NCBI RefSeq assembly: GCF_000808535.1
Contig: NZ_JWLV01000022.1
Span: forward strand, 17,597-81,596
Length of the DNA: 64,000 bases
Direction of reading: 5' to 3'
Source: Vibrio sinaloensis
GTDB taxonomy: Bacteria; Pseudomonadota; Gammaproteobacteria; Enterobacterales; Vibrionaceae
A program made the translations under genes and the position numbers. Below, piece by piece: positions 1 through 8,876 of the stretch. Under the pieces are notes generated by a model. That model did not search any database and was not told where the DNA came from. It was given only the letters and a program-made list of their open reading frames with translations. The first letter of the stretch is position 1. The number at the start of each line of letters is the position of its first letter.

Positions 1-1134
1 CTCGCGCTGCTATTTATGATTGCCGCGTTCGGCTTATTCTTTATTACCACCTTTTTGGGCCGTGTGTGGTGTGGTTATCTTTGCCCGCAAACCGTTTGGA
101 CTTTTATGTACATCTGGTTTGAAGAAAAACTCGAAGGCAGCGCGAATAAACGACGCAAACAAGATTCCAATAAGCTCACCTCGAATCTACTGATGCGTAA
201 AGTGGCCAAACATGCTGCTTGGATTGCCATTGCTATCGCCACAGGCCTGACATTCGTCGGCTATTTTGTTCCCGTGAAAGAGCTGGTAGTGGGCTTTTTT
301 ACCTTTGATGCCGATTTCTGGCCCGTGTTTTGGGTACTGTTCTTCGCGGGTTGTACCTATGCCAACGCAGGTTGGATGCGCTCTATCGTGTGTGTCCATA
401 TGTGTCCTTACGCGCGATTCCAATCGGCCATGTTTGATAAAGATACCTTTATCGTTGGCTACGACAGCCAGCGAGGAGAGAACCGAGGGCCTCGTTCTCG
501 CAAAGCGGATCCGAAAGCGCTGGGTTTGGGTGATTGTATCGACTGTGACTTGTGTGTTCAGGTATGTCCAACCGGTATCGACATCCGTGACGGCCTGCAA
601 TATGAGTGTATCAACTGTGGTGCCTGTATCGATGCGTGTGACAAAACTATGGAGCGTATGGGCTATGACAAAGGCCTCATTAGCTACACGACTGAACATA
701 GATTGTCGGGCAAACACACCAAAGTACTGCGCCCTAAACTGCTAGGCTATGGCGCCGTCCTGCTTGTTATGATTGGGTTGTTCTTCGCTCAAATTGCGGC
801 CGTCGAACCTGCGGGCTTAAGTGTGCTTCGCGATCGAAACCAGCTCTTCCGCGTCAACAGTGCCGGTGAAGTCGAAAACACCTACACGCTAAAAGTAATC
901 AATAAAACTCAACAGCAGCAGGTTTACAATCTAGATGTAGAAGGGCTGGGCAATGTCTCTTGGTATGGCAAACAAACCGTTCAAGTTGCACCAGGTGAAG
1001 TACTGAGCTTACCAATGAGCCTAGGCGTCAACCCAGAGAATCTAGACTCTTCGGTTTCCAAGATTCAGTTTATACTGTCTGACAGCGAAGACTTTACGAT
1101 AGCCGTCGAGAGCCGATTCATTAAGAAGCTCTAG
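1..1134 (+). CDS. ccoG: Cytochrome c oxidase accessory protein CcoG (RdxA/FixG family), 5' truncated
   Basis: Membrane ferredoxin-like protein needed for assembly of cbb3-type cytochrome oxidase, where it is thought to act in copper delivery to CcoN. The reading frame is open from base 1, so the gene starts upstream; about 377 residues are present of the roughly 470 usual for the family. Visible are the CGYLCPQ and CVHMCPYARF motifs, two 4Fe-4S clusters (CIDCDLCVQVCP and CINCGACIDAC), several membrane segments, and a C-terminal periplasmic Ig-like domain after a last membrane helix (about residues 240-260 of the visible part). The ccoNOPQ genes would be expected upstream, outside the window. 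Confidence 0.93.
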   Translation, partial: LALLFMIAAFGLFFITTFLGRVWCGYLCPQTVWTFMYIWFEEKLEGSANKRRKQDSNKLTSNLLMRKVAKHAAWIAIAIATGLTFVGYFVPVKELVVGFFTFDADFWPVFWVLFFAGCTYANAGWMRSIVCVHMCPYARFQSAMFDKDTFIVGYDSQRGENRGPRSRKADPKALGLGDCIDCDLCVQVCPTGIDIRDGLQYECINCGACIDACDKTMERMGYDKGLISYTTEHRLSGKHTKVLRPKLLGYGAVLLVMIGLFFAQIAAVEPAGLSVLRDRNQLFRVNSAGEVENTYTLKVINKTQQQQVYNLDVEGLGNVSWYGKQTVQVAPGEVLSLPMSLGVNPENLDSSVSKIQFILSDSEDFTIAVESRFIKKL

Positions 1135-1152
1135 ACCTTCATTACTCTATGG

Positions 1153-1180
1153 AAAAAGGCTCAGCAATGAGCCTTTTTTA
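1153..1180 (+). terminator. Rho-independent terminator of ccoG
   Basis: AAAGGCTC-AGCAAT-GAGCCTTT hairpin followed by a run of T. The T-run reaches to within a few bases of the srkA start codon. Confidence 0.85.
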
Positions 1181-1183
1181 TTT

Positions 1184-2170
1184 ATGACTCAACACGCTTT
1201 TAACTTTGATGCTCTGACGCCAGACTTTATGTGGTACGCACTGGAAAGCATTGGCATTCGCGCTGAATCCGGTTTCTTGGCCCTCAACAGCTACGAAAAC
1301 CGCGTCTACCAATTTACTGATGAAGAGCGCCAACGCTACGTGGTTAAGTTTTACCGCCCAGAACGCTGGAGCCAAGCTCAGATTCAAGAAGAGCACGACT
1401 TTACCCTCGAGTTGATCGAATCCGAGATTCCAGTCGCACCTCCTGTCATCATCAACGGTCAGTCACTCCATCAATACCAAGGCTATCTGTTTGCTTTGTT
1501 TGAGAGCGTCGGCGGACGTCAGTTTGAAGTGGATAATTTGGAACAACTCGAAGGGGTTGGTCGCTTCCTAGGACGTATTCACAAGGTTGGCGCAAAACAG
1601 ACATTTGAGCACCGCCCCTCCATCAGCTTGGACGAATACCTTTATCAGCCTCGCACCTTGCTGCAAAACTCTCAGTTTATTCCAATGCACCTAGAGAATG
1701 CGTTTTTTAACGATCTAGACCTACTGATCAAAACGCTTGAACAGCATTGGACAACGCCAAGTTCCCAGATTCGTCTCCACGGCGATTGCCACCCTGGTAA
1801 CATCTTATGGCGTGATGGGCCTATGTTTGTCGACTTGGATGACGCTCGCAATGGACCCGCGATTCAAGATCTATGGATGTTGCTCAACGGAGAGCGTGCC
1901 GATAAGCTGATGCAACTGGACATTCTCTTGGAAGCCTACCAAGAATTTAGTGACTTTGATTCGAATCAATTGAAACTAATCGAACCATTACGCGGTCTAC
2001 GTATGGTGCACTATATGGCATGGTTAGCAAAAAGATGGCAGGATCCTGCTTTCCCGCTCGCCTTCCCATGGTTTGATGATCCAAAATATTGGGAAAGCCA
2101 AGTGTTGGCATTCAAAGAACAAATCTCAGCACTGAATGAGCCACCATTATCACTGATGCCGCAGTGGTAA
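1184..2170 (+). CDS. srkA: Stress response serine/threonine kinase SrkA (YihE)
   Basis: Soluble eukaryotic-like Ser/Thr kinase of the APH/choline-kinase fold that protects cells from stress-induced death in enterics. 328 residues, the usual length. The catalytic loop [11 protein letters not shown] (H199, D201, N206) and the metal-binding FVDLDD (D217) sit at the same numbers as in E. coli, which supports the start at 1184. The start codon lies directly behind the T-run of the ccoG terminator with no recognisable Shine-Dalgarno sequence. The gene precedes dsbA with a 32-bp gap, the same srkA-dsbA order as E. coli, where the two are co-transcribed; a promoter may lie within the end of ccoG. Confidence 0.95.
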   Translation: MTQHAFNFDALTPDFMWYALESIGIRAESGFLALNSYENRVYQFTDEERQRYVVKFYRPERWSQAQIQEEHDFTLELIESEIPVAPPVIINGQSLHQYQGYLFALFESVGGRQFEVDNLEQLEGVGRFLGRIHKVGAKQTFEHRPSISLDEYLYQPRTLLQNSQFIPMHLENAFFNDLDLLIKTLEQHWTTPSSQIRLHGDCHPGNILWRDGPMFVDLDDARNGPAIQDLWMLLNGERADKLMQLDILLEAYQEFSDFDSNQLKLIEPLRGLRMVHYMAWLAKRWQDPAFPLAFPWFDDPKYWESQVLAFKEQISALNEPPLSLMPQW

Positions 2171-2202
2171 AAAGCCAAACAACGACAAACATGGAGTCAA
2201 TA

Positions 2203-2805
2203 ATGAAAAAGCTGTTTGCACTATTTGCAACCTTGATGCTGAGCCTTACTGCTCACGCAGCGCAATTTAAAGAAGGCGAGCATTTTAAGGTTCTTGAGCT
2301 AGAAGCATCTAAAAAGCCAACTGTGACCGAATTTTTCTCTTTCTACTGCCCTCACTGTAATACCTTTGAACCTATCATTCAGCAGTTGAAAGCGCAGTTG
2401 CCTGACAACGCAAAGTTCCAAAAGAACCACGTTTCGTTTATGGGTGGAAACATGGGCGAGTCCATGAGCAAGGCATACGCAACTATGCTGGTGCTGAAAG
2501 TAGAAGACAAAATGACACCTGTGCTGTTTAACCGCATTCATAACATGCGCAAAGCCCCTAAAAATGACGAAGAGTTACGCCAGATTTTCCTAGATGAAGG
2601 TGTGGATGCGAAAAAATTTGACGCGGCATTTAACGGTTTTGCGGTGGACTCAATGGTTCGTCGCTTCGACAAACAGTTTAAAGATAGCGGTTTATCAGGT
2701 GTACCCGCTGTCGTGGTGAATAACAAGTACTTGGTTCAAGCACAAAGCATCAAAACGATCGATGAATACTTTGAACTGGTTAACTACTTGCTGACACAAA
2801 AATAA
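2203..2805 (+). CDS. dsbA: Periplasmic thiol:disulfide interchange protein DsbA
   Basis: Primary periplasmic oxidant that introduces disulfides into exported proteins and is re-oxidised by DsbB; in Vibrio it is needed for toxin and pilus folding. 200 residues: signal peptide of about 19 (cleavage after AHA), CPHC active site at C49/C52 (mature C30/C33), and the cis-proline loop SGVPA. The start at 2203 is preceded by GGAG and gives a proper signal peptide; an in-frame upstream start at 2164 would add 13 residues overlapping the end of srkA and is less likely. Probably co-transcribed with srkA. Confidence 0.96.
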   Translation: MKKLFALFATLMLSLTAHAAQFKEGEHFKVLELEASKKPTVTEFFSFYCPHCNTFEPIIQQLKAQLPDNAKFQKNHVSFMGGNMGESMSKAYATMLVLKVEDKMTPVLFNRIHNMRKAPKNDEELRQIFLDEGVDAKKFDAAFNGFAVDSMVRRFDKQFKDSGLSGVPAVVVNNKYLVQAQSIKTIDEYFELVNYLLTQK

Positions 2806-2811
2806 ACACAC

Positions 2812-2838
2812 TAAAAAGGGAGCGTTTCGCTCCCTTTT
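2812..2838. terminator. Bidirectional terminator between dsbA and the YihG-like gene
   Basis: AAAAGGGAGCG-TTT-CGCTCCCTTTT: A-run on one side and T-run on the other, so it can serve both convergent genes. Confidence 0.85.
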
Positions 2839-3726
2839 CTATGATTGCTTGTGATAAATCTCTTTCAGTAACTCATCTTTCTCTTGCCATACATTACCCA
2901 GCCACTGCTGGAACTGACGCTTAAACGGCTTATCTTTAAAGTAATCACCTCGAACTTGCTGATCGACAGGCAAGACATTTATCCGAACCACCACTTTCGT
3001 CATTCGCCCCATCAACATGTCTCGAAAAGGTTTATGGGTGTTTTCTGGGTAGGCGAGAGTCACATCAATAATATTCTCAAACTGATCCCCCATTGCCGCT
3101 AGCGTATAGGCGATGCCACCCGTTTTGGGTTGAAGTAGGTAATCGTAACCGGCTTTACTCTTGCGCTGCTTTTCCGGTGTAAAGCGCGTGCCTTCCACAT
3201 AGTTCACCACCGTTGTGGGAGAGTATTTGAACTTTTCACATGAACGGCGCGTCGTTTCTAAGTCTTTACCCCGCATTTCCGGATGACGAATCAAGTATTC
3301 TCGCGAGTAACGACGCATAAACGGCATATCGAGCGCCCAGCAAGCCATCCCAATAAAAGGCACATACAGGAGCTGCTGTTTAAGGAAAAACTTCGGCATT
3401 GGAATACGATCTTTAAACACGCAGCAAAGCACCACAATATCGGTCCAACTTAAATGGTTGCTAATCAGCAAGTACCAACCGTGCTTTTTCAGCTCCTCTC
3501 CACCTTCTATATCCCATTCAACTCGATTGAACATGGCCAAGATGACTGCATTAATGGATGCCCAAAGCCACATTGTCTTGTTCGCCATTTCAGTCGCTTT
3601 GGCTTTTAACAGGGCGGTGGGTAATACAATCTTAAACACAGCGATGATACAAATGATTAAAGAGCAGACAGCGGAGTTTAAAGCAACCAACACAACGTTT
3701 AGGATAAGAGTCAGATAGGCCAACAT
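2839..3726 (-). CDS. yihG: YihG-like lysophospholipid acyltransferase (PlsC family)
   Basis: Inner-membrane glycerolipid acyltransferase; in E. coli YihG acylates lysophosphatidic acid as an accessory to PlsC. 295 residues with N-terminal hydrophobic segments (about 1-35), the catalytic NHxxxxD motif at N90-D96 (NHLSWTD), and the acceptor-binding block VEGTRFT. The E. coli order srkA-dsbA-yihF-yihG is kept here without yihF, with this gene convergent to dsbA. The family call is firm. The exact orthology to YihG rather than another PlsC paralog is inferred from context and length. Confidence 0.85.
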   Translation of the reverse strand: MLAYLTLILNVVLVALNSAVCSLIICIIAVFKIVLPTALLKAKATEMANKTMWLWASINAVILAMFNRVEWDIEGGEELKKHGWYLLISNHLSWTDIVVLCCVFKDRIPMPKFFLKQQLLYVPFIGMACWALDMPFMRRYSREYLIRHPEMRGKDLETTRRSCEKFKYSPTTVVNYVEGTRFTPEKQRKSKAGYDYLLQPKTGGIAYTLAAMGDQFENIIDVTLAYPENTHKPFRDMLMGRMTKVVVRINVLPVDQQVRGDYFKDKPFKRQFQQWLGNVWQEKDELLKEIYHKQS

Positions 3727-3895
3727 AGCGATTAATTGTGAGCTCCGTATGAAAGTTTAATGAGGTTCATATATGAACAATAAAACAGCGTGTAATTATA
3801 CTGGTCCTCAAGCACATTGGAATCGCTGCGACTATGGTCAGATTAGTTAGGTTACTCAGGCCATACAACCAACGTTAGATCTAGGAAGAAAATCT

Positions 3896-4876
3896 ATGAA
3901 AACAACATTATCAGTGCTTACTCTCTCGCTCTTTGCCAGCCCAGCTTTCGCCCAACTCTCGGATAGCGCGGGCTTTAGTGGAGAGCTGAGCTTTAATGTC
4001 GGATACACCTCTTCCACATCCAACTTTAATACGTCTGGTGATAAAACCATCGATAGCCTTGGTCATCAGCCATCAAGTGACAATGGCTTTATTGCCGCCC
4101 CCCTTGGCAATTTAGCCTATACCTTTGGCGTGCCACTTAATCAGCAATTTTACGTGGGTACGTCCCGTGAAGATTTGGCCGTAGGTACGCTAGCACTCGA
4201 AGTGGGCTACAAGCATAAGCTCGGTTCAGGTACCGTTGTCGACATCTCATACCTACCGACAATTATGTCTGGCAAGACATGGGAAGACCCTTATCTCGTC
4301 GGAGAAAAGCGCAGTACAACAGAAGAAACTGGTCATGCCTACCGACTCAAACTCAGCAATCTGTTTGGCAGCGGCTTGAGTATCGATACTGCTTATGCCA
4401 ATAAAGACGTGGAAGACGAAGCGTCGGGCACGTCTCAACTTAATAGCGCTGAAGCAAATCGCCTCAGACGTGATGCCCAATCCTACTACATCAAAGGCAG
4501 TTACCGATTCCCTCTAAGCCGAACCGCTTTTATCCAACCCTCGATGACGTTTATCAAAACCGACGCCAAGGGAGAGGCGAATTCTCTTAACTCTGTCGGC
4601 GGCGAAATTTCCTACTTCAAGATCATGAATCGTCATCAGCTCGCTCTCACGGCAGGCTACACCACTCGTTCTTATGACGAAGAAAATCCGCTGTATAACA
4701 AAACACGCGAGGATGGCGAGTGGAGCTTATTCGCCGCCTATGAGTACAAGCAGTTTATGGGATGGCAAAACTGGTCCTTGATTGGTCTTGCGGGTTACGG
4801 CTCTAACCAAGCCAATATAAACTTCTACGATACCCAAGAGTCATTGGTTTCCGCTGGTATAAACTACCGCTTTTAA
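3896..4876 (+). CDS. DUF2860-like secreted, probably beta-barrel, protein
   Basis: 326-residue protein of unknown function. Signal peptide of about 19 residues (cleavage at SPAFA-QLSD). The rest is rich in alternating aromatic and polar strands (for example SLIGLAGYGSNQANINFYD) and ends in aromatic-Phe (NYRF), as outer-membrane beta-barrels do. The opening of the mature protein (SAGFSGELSFNVGY) and the length fit, from memory, the Vibrio DUF2860 family; this is a recollection, not a search. It has its own 5' region (3727-3895) and is convergent with comM across a shared terminator. Function unknown. Confidence 0.7.
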   Translation: MKTTLSVLTLSLFASPAFAQLSDSAGFSGELSFNVGYTSSTSNFNTSGDKTIDSLGHQPSSDNGFIAAPLGNLAYTFGVPLNQQFYVGTSREDLAVGTLALEVGYKHKLGSGTVVDISYLPTIMSGKTWEDPYLVGEKRSTTEETGHAYRLKLSNLFGSGLSIDTAYANKDVEDEASGTSQLNSAEANRLRRDAQSYYIKGSYRFPLSRTAFIQPSMTFIKTDAKGEANSLNSVGGEISYFKIMNRHQLALTAGYTTRSYDEENPLYNKTREDGEWSLFAAYEYKQFMGWQNWSLIGLAGYGSNQANINFYDTQESLVSAGINYRF

Positions 4877-4903
4877 CGCAAAGCTCTCTTACTCTCAGAC
4901 GAT

Positions 4904-4928
4904 CAAGGCTCGCATTTCGCGAGCCTTT
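4904..4928. terminator. Shared terminator between the DUF2860-like gene and comM
   Basis: AAGGCTCGC-ATTTC-GCGAGCCTT inverted repeat between convergent stop codons, followed by a short T-rich run. Confidence 0.8.
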
Positions 4929-6452
4929 CTATACAGCTTGAGCGGTTAACTGTTTGAGTAGCCTATCCATCGAACGATAACCTAACGCTTCCGCCAAATG
5001 ATTACGTTCAATGCGCTCTGCCCCCTCCAAATCAGCAATGGTGCGTGCCACCTTGATAATTCGATGATAAGCACGAATAGACAGGCCCAATCGGTGTAAT
5101 GCGCTTTCCAGAAACTGGGCATCTTCTTTACGTAGTGGGCAATATCGCTCAATTTCACGACTGCCTAGCAAAGCATTCACTTTGTTTGATCGACTCAGCA
5201 TTCTCTCGCGCGCCTCAATAACTCGCTGCTTCACCACTTGAGTTGTTTCACCGCGATCCCCTCCTTCCGCCAAGGTTCCTTTGGGCAAAGCGGGAATCTC
5301 TAGCGACATATCAAACCGGTCTAATAACGGCCCAGATAGGCGACTCAAATAACGCAAAATCACTTGAGGGTTCACCCGAGATTGATTGCCTTCATAGTAA
5401 CCTGTCGGACTTGGGTTGAGTGCGCCGACCAATTGAAAGCGAGCAGGAAAGCGCGTTTTCCCTTGAGCTCGAGAAATAATGATTTCCCCTGATTCCAGAG
5501 GCTCACGCAAAGAATCCAACACTTTCCGCTCAAACTCGGGCATTTCATCAAGAAACAGCAAACCATTGTGCGCCAAAGAGATCTCTCCGGGTCTCGGTAC
5601 TGACCCACCGCCCACCAATGCCGCGGTCGAGCTAGAGTGGTGTGGCGACCGAAATGGGCGCTGTTTCCAGTTGTAGGCGTTGATTTCTTGCTGCGTTAAA
5701 GAGGCAACAGAGGCCGTTTCCATCGCCTCCTCGTCGGTCATTTCGGGCAACAAATCACAAAGGCGAGAGGCAAGCATGGTTTTCCCTGTCCCCGGCGGAC
5801 CAAGAAATAAGAGGTTGTGATTGCCTGCAGCAGCGATCTCTAGTGCACGCTTCCCTTGTTGCTGGCCAATAATATCTTGCAAATCGCGCTCTAGCGCGGG
5901 AGACGACATCTTGTGTGGAGATTGGTGGAGCTGCAGTTCATTTTGGCCACACAACGCCGCGCAAACCTCCAGTAAAGTGCTGGCTGACTTATGTAGTTCT
6001 TCTCCAACTAACGCCGCTTGGTCGCCATTGCTCTGCGGAACTACCAAACAACGTTGCGCTTGATTCGCCGCCAATGCCGCAGGTAACACACCTTTTACGC
6101 GCCGCAACTCTCCCGATAACGCCAATTCACCAATAAACTCCTTATCGGCCAAATGGGTTAAGGGAATCTGCTCTGAAGCGGCAAGGATGCCCAGCGCGAT
6201 CGGCAGATCAAAGCGGCCTCCCTCTTTAGGTAAATCTGCTGGGGCTAAATTGACCGTAATCCGCTTGGCTGGAAACTCAAAACGAGAGTTAATAATCGCG
6301 CTACGCACCCGATCGCGGGATTCTTTGACGGTTGTTTCCGGTAGACCAACCAAGGTAAACCCTGGCATTCCATTACTGATGTGGACTTCAACTGTGACGC
6401 TGGGCGCTTCAACACCAACAGACGCTCGGCTATGAATGATGGCTAACCCCAT
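4929..6452 (-). CDS. comM: ComM (YifB) AAA+ branch-migration helicase of natural transformation
   Basis: Hexameric Mg-chelatase-like AAA+ helicase that extends strand invasion during integration of transforming DNA in Vibrio. 507 residues: N-terminal Lon-protease-like fold (about 1-180), Walker A GPPGTGKT (218-225), Walker B LLFLDEMPEF, and the C-terminal Mg_chelatase_C region. The start at 6452 (MGLAIIHSR) matches the family; an upstream in-frame ATG adds six residues and is not needed. It lies divergently from the ilv operon, as its V. cholerae counterpart does. Its presence indicates that the transformation machinery is likely kept. Confidence 0.95.
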   Translation of the reverse strand: MGLAIIHSRASVGVEAPSVTVEVHISNGMPGFTLVGLPETTVKESRDRVRSAIINSRFEFPAKRITVNLAPADLPKEGGRFDLPIALGILAASEQIPLTHLADKEFIGELALSGELRRVKGVLPAALAANQAQRCLVVPQSNGDQAALVGEELHKSASTLLEVCAALCGQNELQLHQSPHKMSSPALERDLQDIIGQQQGKRALEIAAAGNHNLLFLGPPGTGKTMLASRLCDLLPEMTDEEAMETASVASLTQQEINAYNWKQRPFRSPHHSSSTAALVGGGSVPRPGEISLAHNGLLFLDEMPEFERKVLDSLREPLESGEIIISRAQGKTRFPARFQLVGALNPSPTGYYEGNQSRVNPQVILRYLSRLSGPLLDRFDMSLEIPALPKGTLAEGGDRGETTQVVKQRVIEARERMLSRSNKVNALLGSREIERYCPLRKEDAQFLESALHRLGLSIRAYHRIIKVARTIADLEGAERIERNHLAEALGYRSMDRLLKQLTAQAV

Positions 6453-6656
6453 AATTGACTCACATTCCAATCCATTATTTATCTCCCTGATAGTTCGCTG
6501 AATTTGTCATCAAGGTTGTTATATAGCCTGCCCAGTTGCTGAAAGAATGTGAAAAAAGTATGAGTTTTTGCTTGTCATTTAACGGAATTGTATGTTACCA
6601 CTAGTGACGCAAACAATTTCGTACCAGTATTGAGTACCAAAAGACTTAAAAGAACT

Positions 6657-6746
6657 ATGAATTTAAACGCCCGCTTCAACGCACTGATTCTCCTGATTAT
6701 CGTGGTCATTATTGATTCCACGCGGGGGCTAGTGGGCGACAAATAA
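6657..6746 (+). CDS. ilvL: ilvGMEDA operon leader peptide (IlvL)
   Basis: 29-residue leader peptide. Its middle is a run of regulatory codons (ALILLIIVVII: five Ile, three Leu, two Val in eleven residues), so ribosome stalling reports on charged tRNAs for all three branched-chain amino acids. The stop lies about 15 bp before the terminator stem, the geometry needed for transcription attenuation. AAAAGAAC precedes the ATG as a weak ribosome site. I see no confident promoter; the sequence from about 6540 is AT-rich. The gene is too short for most automatic callers. Confidence 0.92.
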   Translation: MNLNARFNALILLIIVVIIDSTRGLVGDK

Positions 6747-6794
6747 CCACAGCATTTTAAAAACCCCCGCACTGAAAAGTCCGGGGGTTTTTTT
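6722..6794 (+). promoter_or_regulatory. ilv attenuator (antiterminator and terminator)
   Basis: Terminator: AAACCCCCG (6761-6769) pairs with CGGGGGTTT (6782-6790), followed by T to 6794. Competing antiterminator: GCGGGGG (6722-6728), at the 3' end of the leader gene, pairs perfectly with CCCCCGC (6764-6770). A ribosome stalled on the Ile/Leu/Val codons leaves GCGGGGG free, so the antiterminator forms; rapid translation covers it and the terminator forms. Confidence 0.92.
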
Positions 6795-6931
6795 ACAACT
6801 TACGCCAGACAATTAAAATAGAGTTCATCTTGGTCAACGTCGTTCTTGACCCTGATGACAGGAAGAATGGGAGCGCACATGAAGTGCAATGCAACACAAC
6901 ATCGCTCAAGCGGTAAACAAGGAGGCTTACG

Positions 6932-8578
6932 ATGACAGGTGCCGAATTAGTCGTAGCCGCATTAAAACAACAAGGGATCAAAACCGTATTTGGTTATCCT
7001 GGTGGTGCCATAATGCCAATCTATGACGCCCTTTATGATGGTGGCGTCGAACACATTCTTTGCCGCCATGAACAAGGCGCTGCAATGGCTGCCATAGGAA
7101 TGGCGCGAGCAACGCAAGATGTTGCCGTGTGTATGGCCACTTCTGGACCCGGCGCTACCAACCTAGTAACAGGTCTAGCCGATGCCTTTATGGACTCCAT
7201 CCCCCTTGTGGCGATAACAGGTCAGGTTGCCAGCTCCCACATCGGTACCGATGCATTCCAAGAAATGGATGTGATCGGTATGTCACTCTCCTGTACCAAA
7301 CACAGTTATCTTGTCACTGACATCCATGAGCTAGCACCAACCCTTGCTGAAGCGTTTGAAGTGGCAAAAACGGGGCGACCCGGTCCAGTCATTGTCGATA
7401 TCGCAAAAGATGTTCAGTTAGGTCAAGCACCTGTCACTCTTCTTCCTCTTTTCACACCACCTGCAATGCCAGTTGCAAGCAACGACGATATAGCCAAAGC
7501 GCAAGCCTTATTATCGCAAAGTTCACGTCCTGTCATGTATGTTGGTGGCGGTGTTCAGCTTGGTCATGCGACTGACGCAGTGCGCGAGTTCTTGCGTTTA
7601 AATCCAATGCCATCGGTCAGTACGCTAAAAGGCTTAGGTACTATTGAACGTCACGATCCGCACTATCTCGGCATGCTAGGCATGCACGGCACTAAAGCGG
7701 CGAACTTAGTGGTACAAGAGTGTGACCTATTGATTGCTGTGGGTGCCCGTTTCGATGACCGAGTTACGGGTAAGCTCGATACCTTTGCGCCAAACGCTAA
7801 AGTCATCCATATCGATATCGATGCCGCAGAGATCCACAAGTTGCGCCAAGCCAATGCACCAGTACGTGGAGAGATCCCTACCGTGCTTCCTCAACTTGAA
7901 TTGACGCAAGACATCACCCCTTGGGTGAAGCACAGTGAAAGTCTGCGTAGTGACTTTAAATGGAACTACAATCACCCAGGCGAACTTATCTACGCCCCAG
8001 GCCTGCTGAATCAGCTGTCTGACATGATGCCTGACAGTTCGATCGTCTCAACCGACGTGGGTCAACACCAAATGTGGGCAGCGCAGCACATTCAACCACG
8101 CGAACCACAAAACTTCATCACTTCAGCAGGCCTTGGCACCATGGGCTTTGGCCTTCCTGCTGCAATGGGTGCGGCAGTGGCGCGTCCTGATGACCAATCT
8201 ATCCTTATTACAGGTGATGGGTCGTTTATGATGAACGTGCAGGAACTTGGGACACTTAAGCGTCGTCAAATCCCAGTGAAAATCGTTCTCCTCAATAACC
8301 AACGCCTAGGCATGGTTCGTCAATGGCAATCACTGTTCTTTGATGGACGCCACAGTGAAACGATTTTGGATGACAACCCAGATTTCGTCATGCTAGCAAA
8401 AGCTTTTGATATTCCTGGAAAAACCATCACCAAGAAAGAAGAAGTTGAGCCAGCACTGAAAGAAATGCTAGAAAGTAAGACGTCATACTTACTTCATGTT
8501 TTAATCGATGAAGAAGAAAACGTATGGCCACTTGTACCGCCAGGTGCATCAAACAATGACATGCTGGAGAACACCTAA
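6932..8578 (+). CDS. ilvG: Acetolactate synthase II large subunit
   Basis: ThDP-, FAD- and Mg-dependent enzyme that condenses two pyruvates to acetolactate, or pyruvate and 2-ketobutyrate to acetohydroxybutyrate: the first common step of Val, Leu and Ile synthesis. 548 residues in three domains: N-terminal ThDP domain with catalytic E47, central FAD domain (about 190-330), and C-terminal ThDP domain with the GDGS...NN motif (429-457). A strong ribosome site (AAGGAGG) precedes the ATG. The reading frame is intact, unlike the frameshifted ilvG of E. coli K-12. First structural gene of ilvGMEDA. Confidence 0.97.
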   Translation: MTGAELVVAALKQQGIKTVFGYPGGAIMPIYDALYDGGVEHILCRHEQGAAMAAIGMARATQDVAVCMATSGPGATNLVTGLADAFMDSIPLVAITGQVASSHIGTDAFQEMDVIGMSLSCTKHSYLVTDIHELAPTLAEAFEVAKTGRPGPVIVDIAKDVQLGQAPVTLLPLFTPPAMPVASNDDIAKAQALLSQSSRPVMYVGGGVQLGHATDAVREFLRLNPMPSVSTLKGLGTIERHDPHYLGMLGMHGTKAANLVVQECDLLIAVGARFDDRVTGKLDTFAPNAKVIHIDIDAAEIHKLRQANAPVRGEIPTVLPQLELTQDITPWVKHSESLRSDFKWNYNHPGELIYAPGLLNQLSDMMPDSSIVSTDVGQHQMWAAQHIQPREPQNFITSAGLGTMGFGLPAAMGAAVARPDDQSILITGDGSFMMNVQELGTLKRRQIPVKIVLLNNQRLGMVRQWQSLFFDGRHSETILDDNPDFVMLAKAFDIPGKTITKKEEVEPALKEMLESKTSYLLHVLIDEEENVWPLVPPGASNNDMLENT

Positions 8579-8579
8579 C

Positions 8580-8864
8580 ATGGAAAGATACTTAATCGAC
8601 ATCAAAGCTGACGATAAACCGGTACTGTTAGAGCGTGTTCTACGCGTCGTGCGTCACCGCGGATTTGTGGTGAAACAAGTGGCTGGCACTCAAAATCACG
8701 AAAGCAAGGTTGCCAGCGTTGAAATCATTGTCGACAGCGATCGCCCTATCTCATTCTTAACCAATCAAATTGAGAAGCTTTGGGATGTGCGCACTGTTGA
8801 AGTCACGCAAATCGCTCGTGACGAACTCCCAAATAACAATCTACAACAAAAAATCTGTGCATAA
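8580..8864 (+). CDS. ilvM: Acetolactate synthase II small (regulatory) subunit
   Basis: 94-residue ACT-domain protein that activates and stabilises IlvG. The ATG is one base after the ilvG stop, giving likely translational coupling; longer in-frame extensions upstream lie within ilvG and are rejected. The opening MERYLIDIKADDKP and the VVKQVAGTQNHES segment fit the ACT fold. Followed closely by ilvE. Confidence 0.93.
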   Translation: MERYLIDIKADDKPVLLERVLRVVRHRGFVVKQVAGTQNHESKVASVEIIVDSDRPISFLTNQIEKLWDVRTVEVTQIARDELPNNNLQQKICA

Positions 8865-8876
8865 GGAAGGCAATAA

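Noticed and set aside
187..745. Overlapping reading frames on both strands within ccoG (187-717 minus, 305-745 plus)
   Set aside because: They lie wholly inside the conserved iron-sulfur protein, have no ribosome site and show no recognisable domain.
6575..6772. Minus-strand frame of 65 codons across the ilv leader
   Set aside because: It is antisense to the leader peptide and attenuator, which explain the sequence fully.
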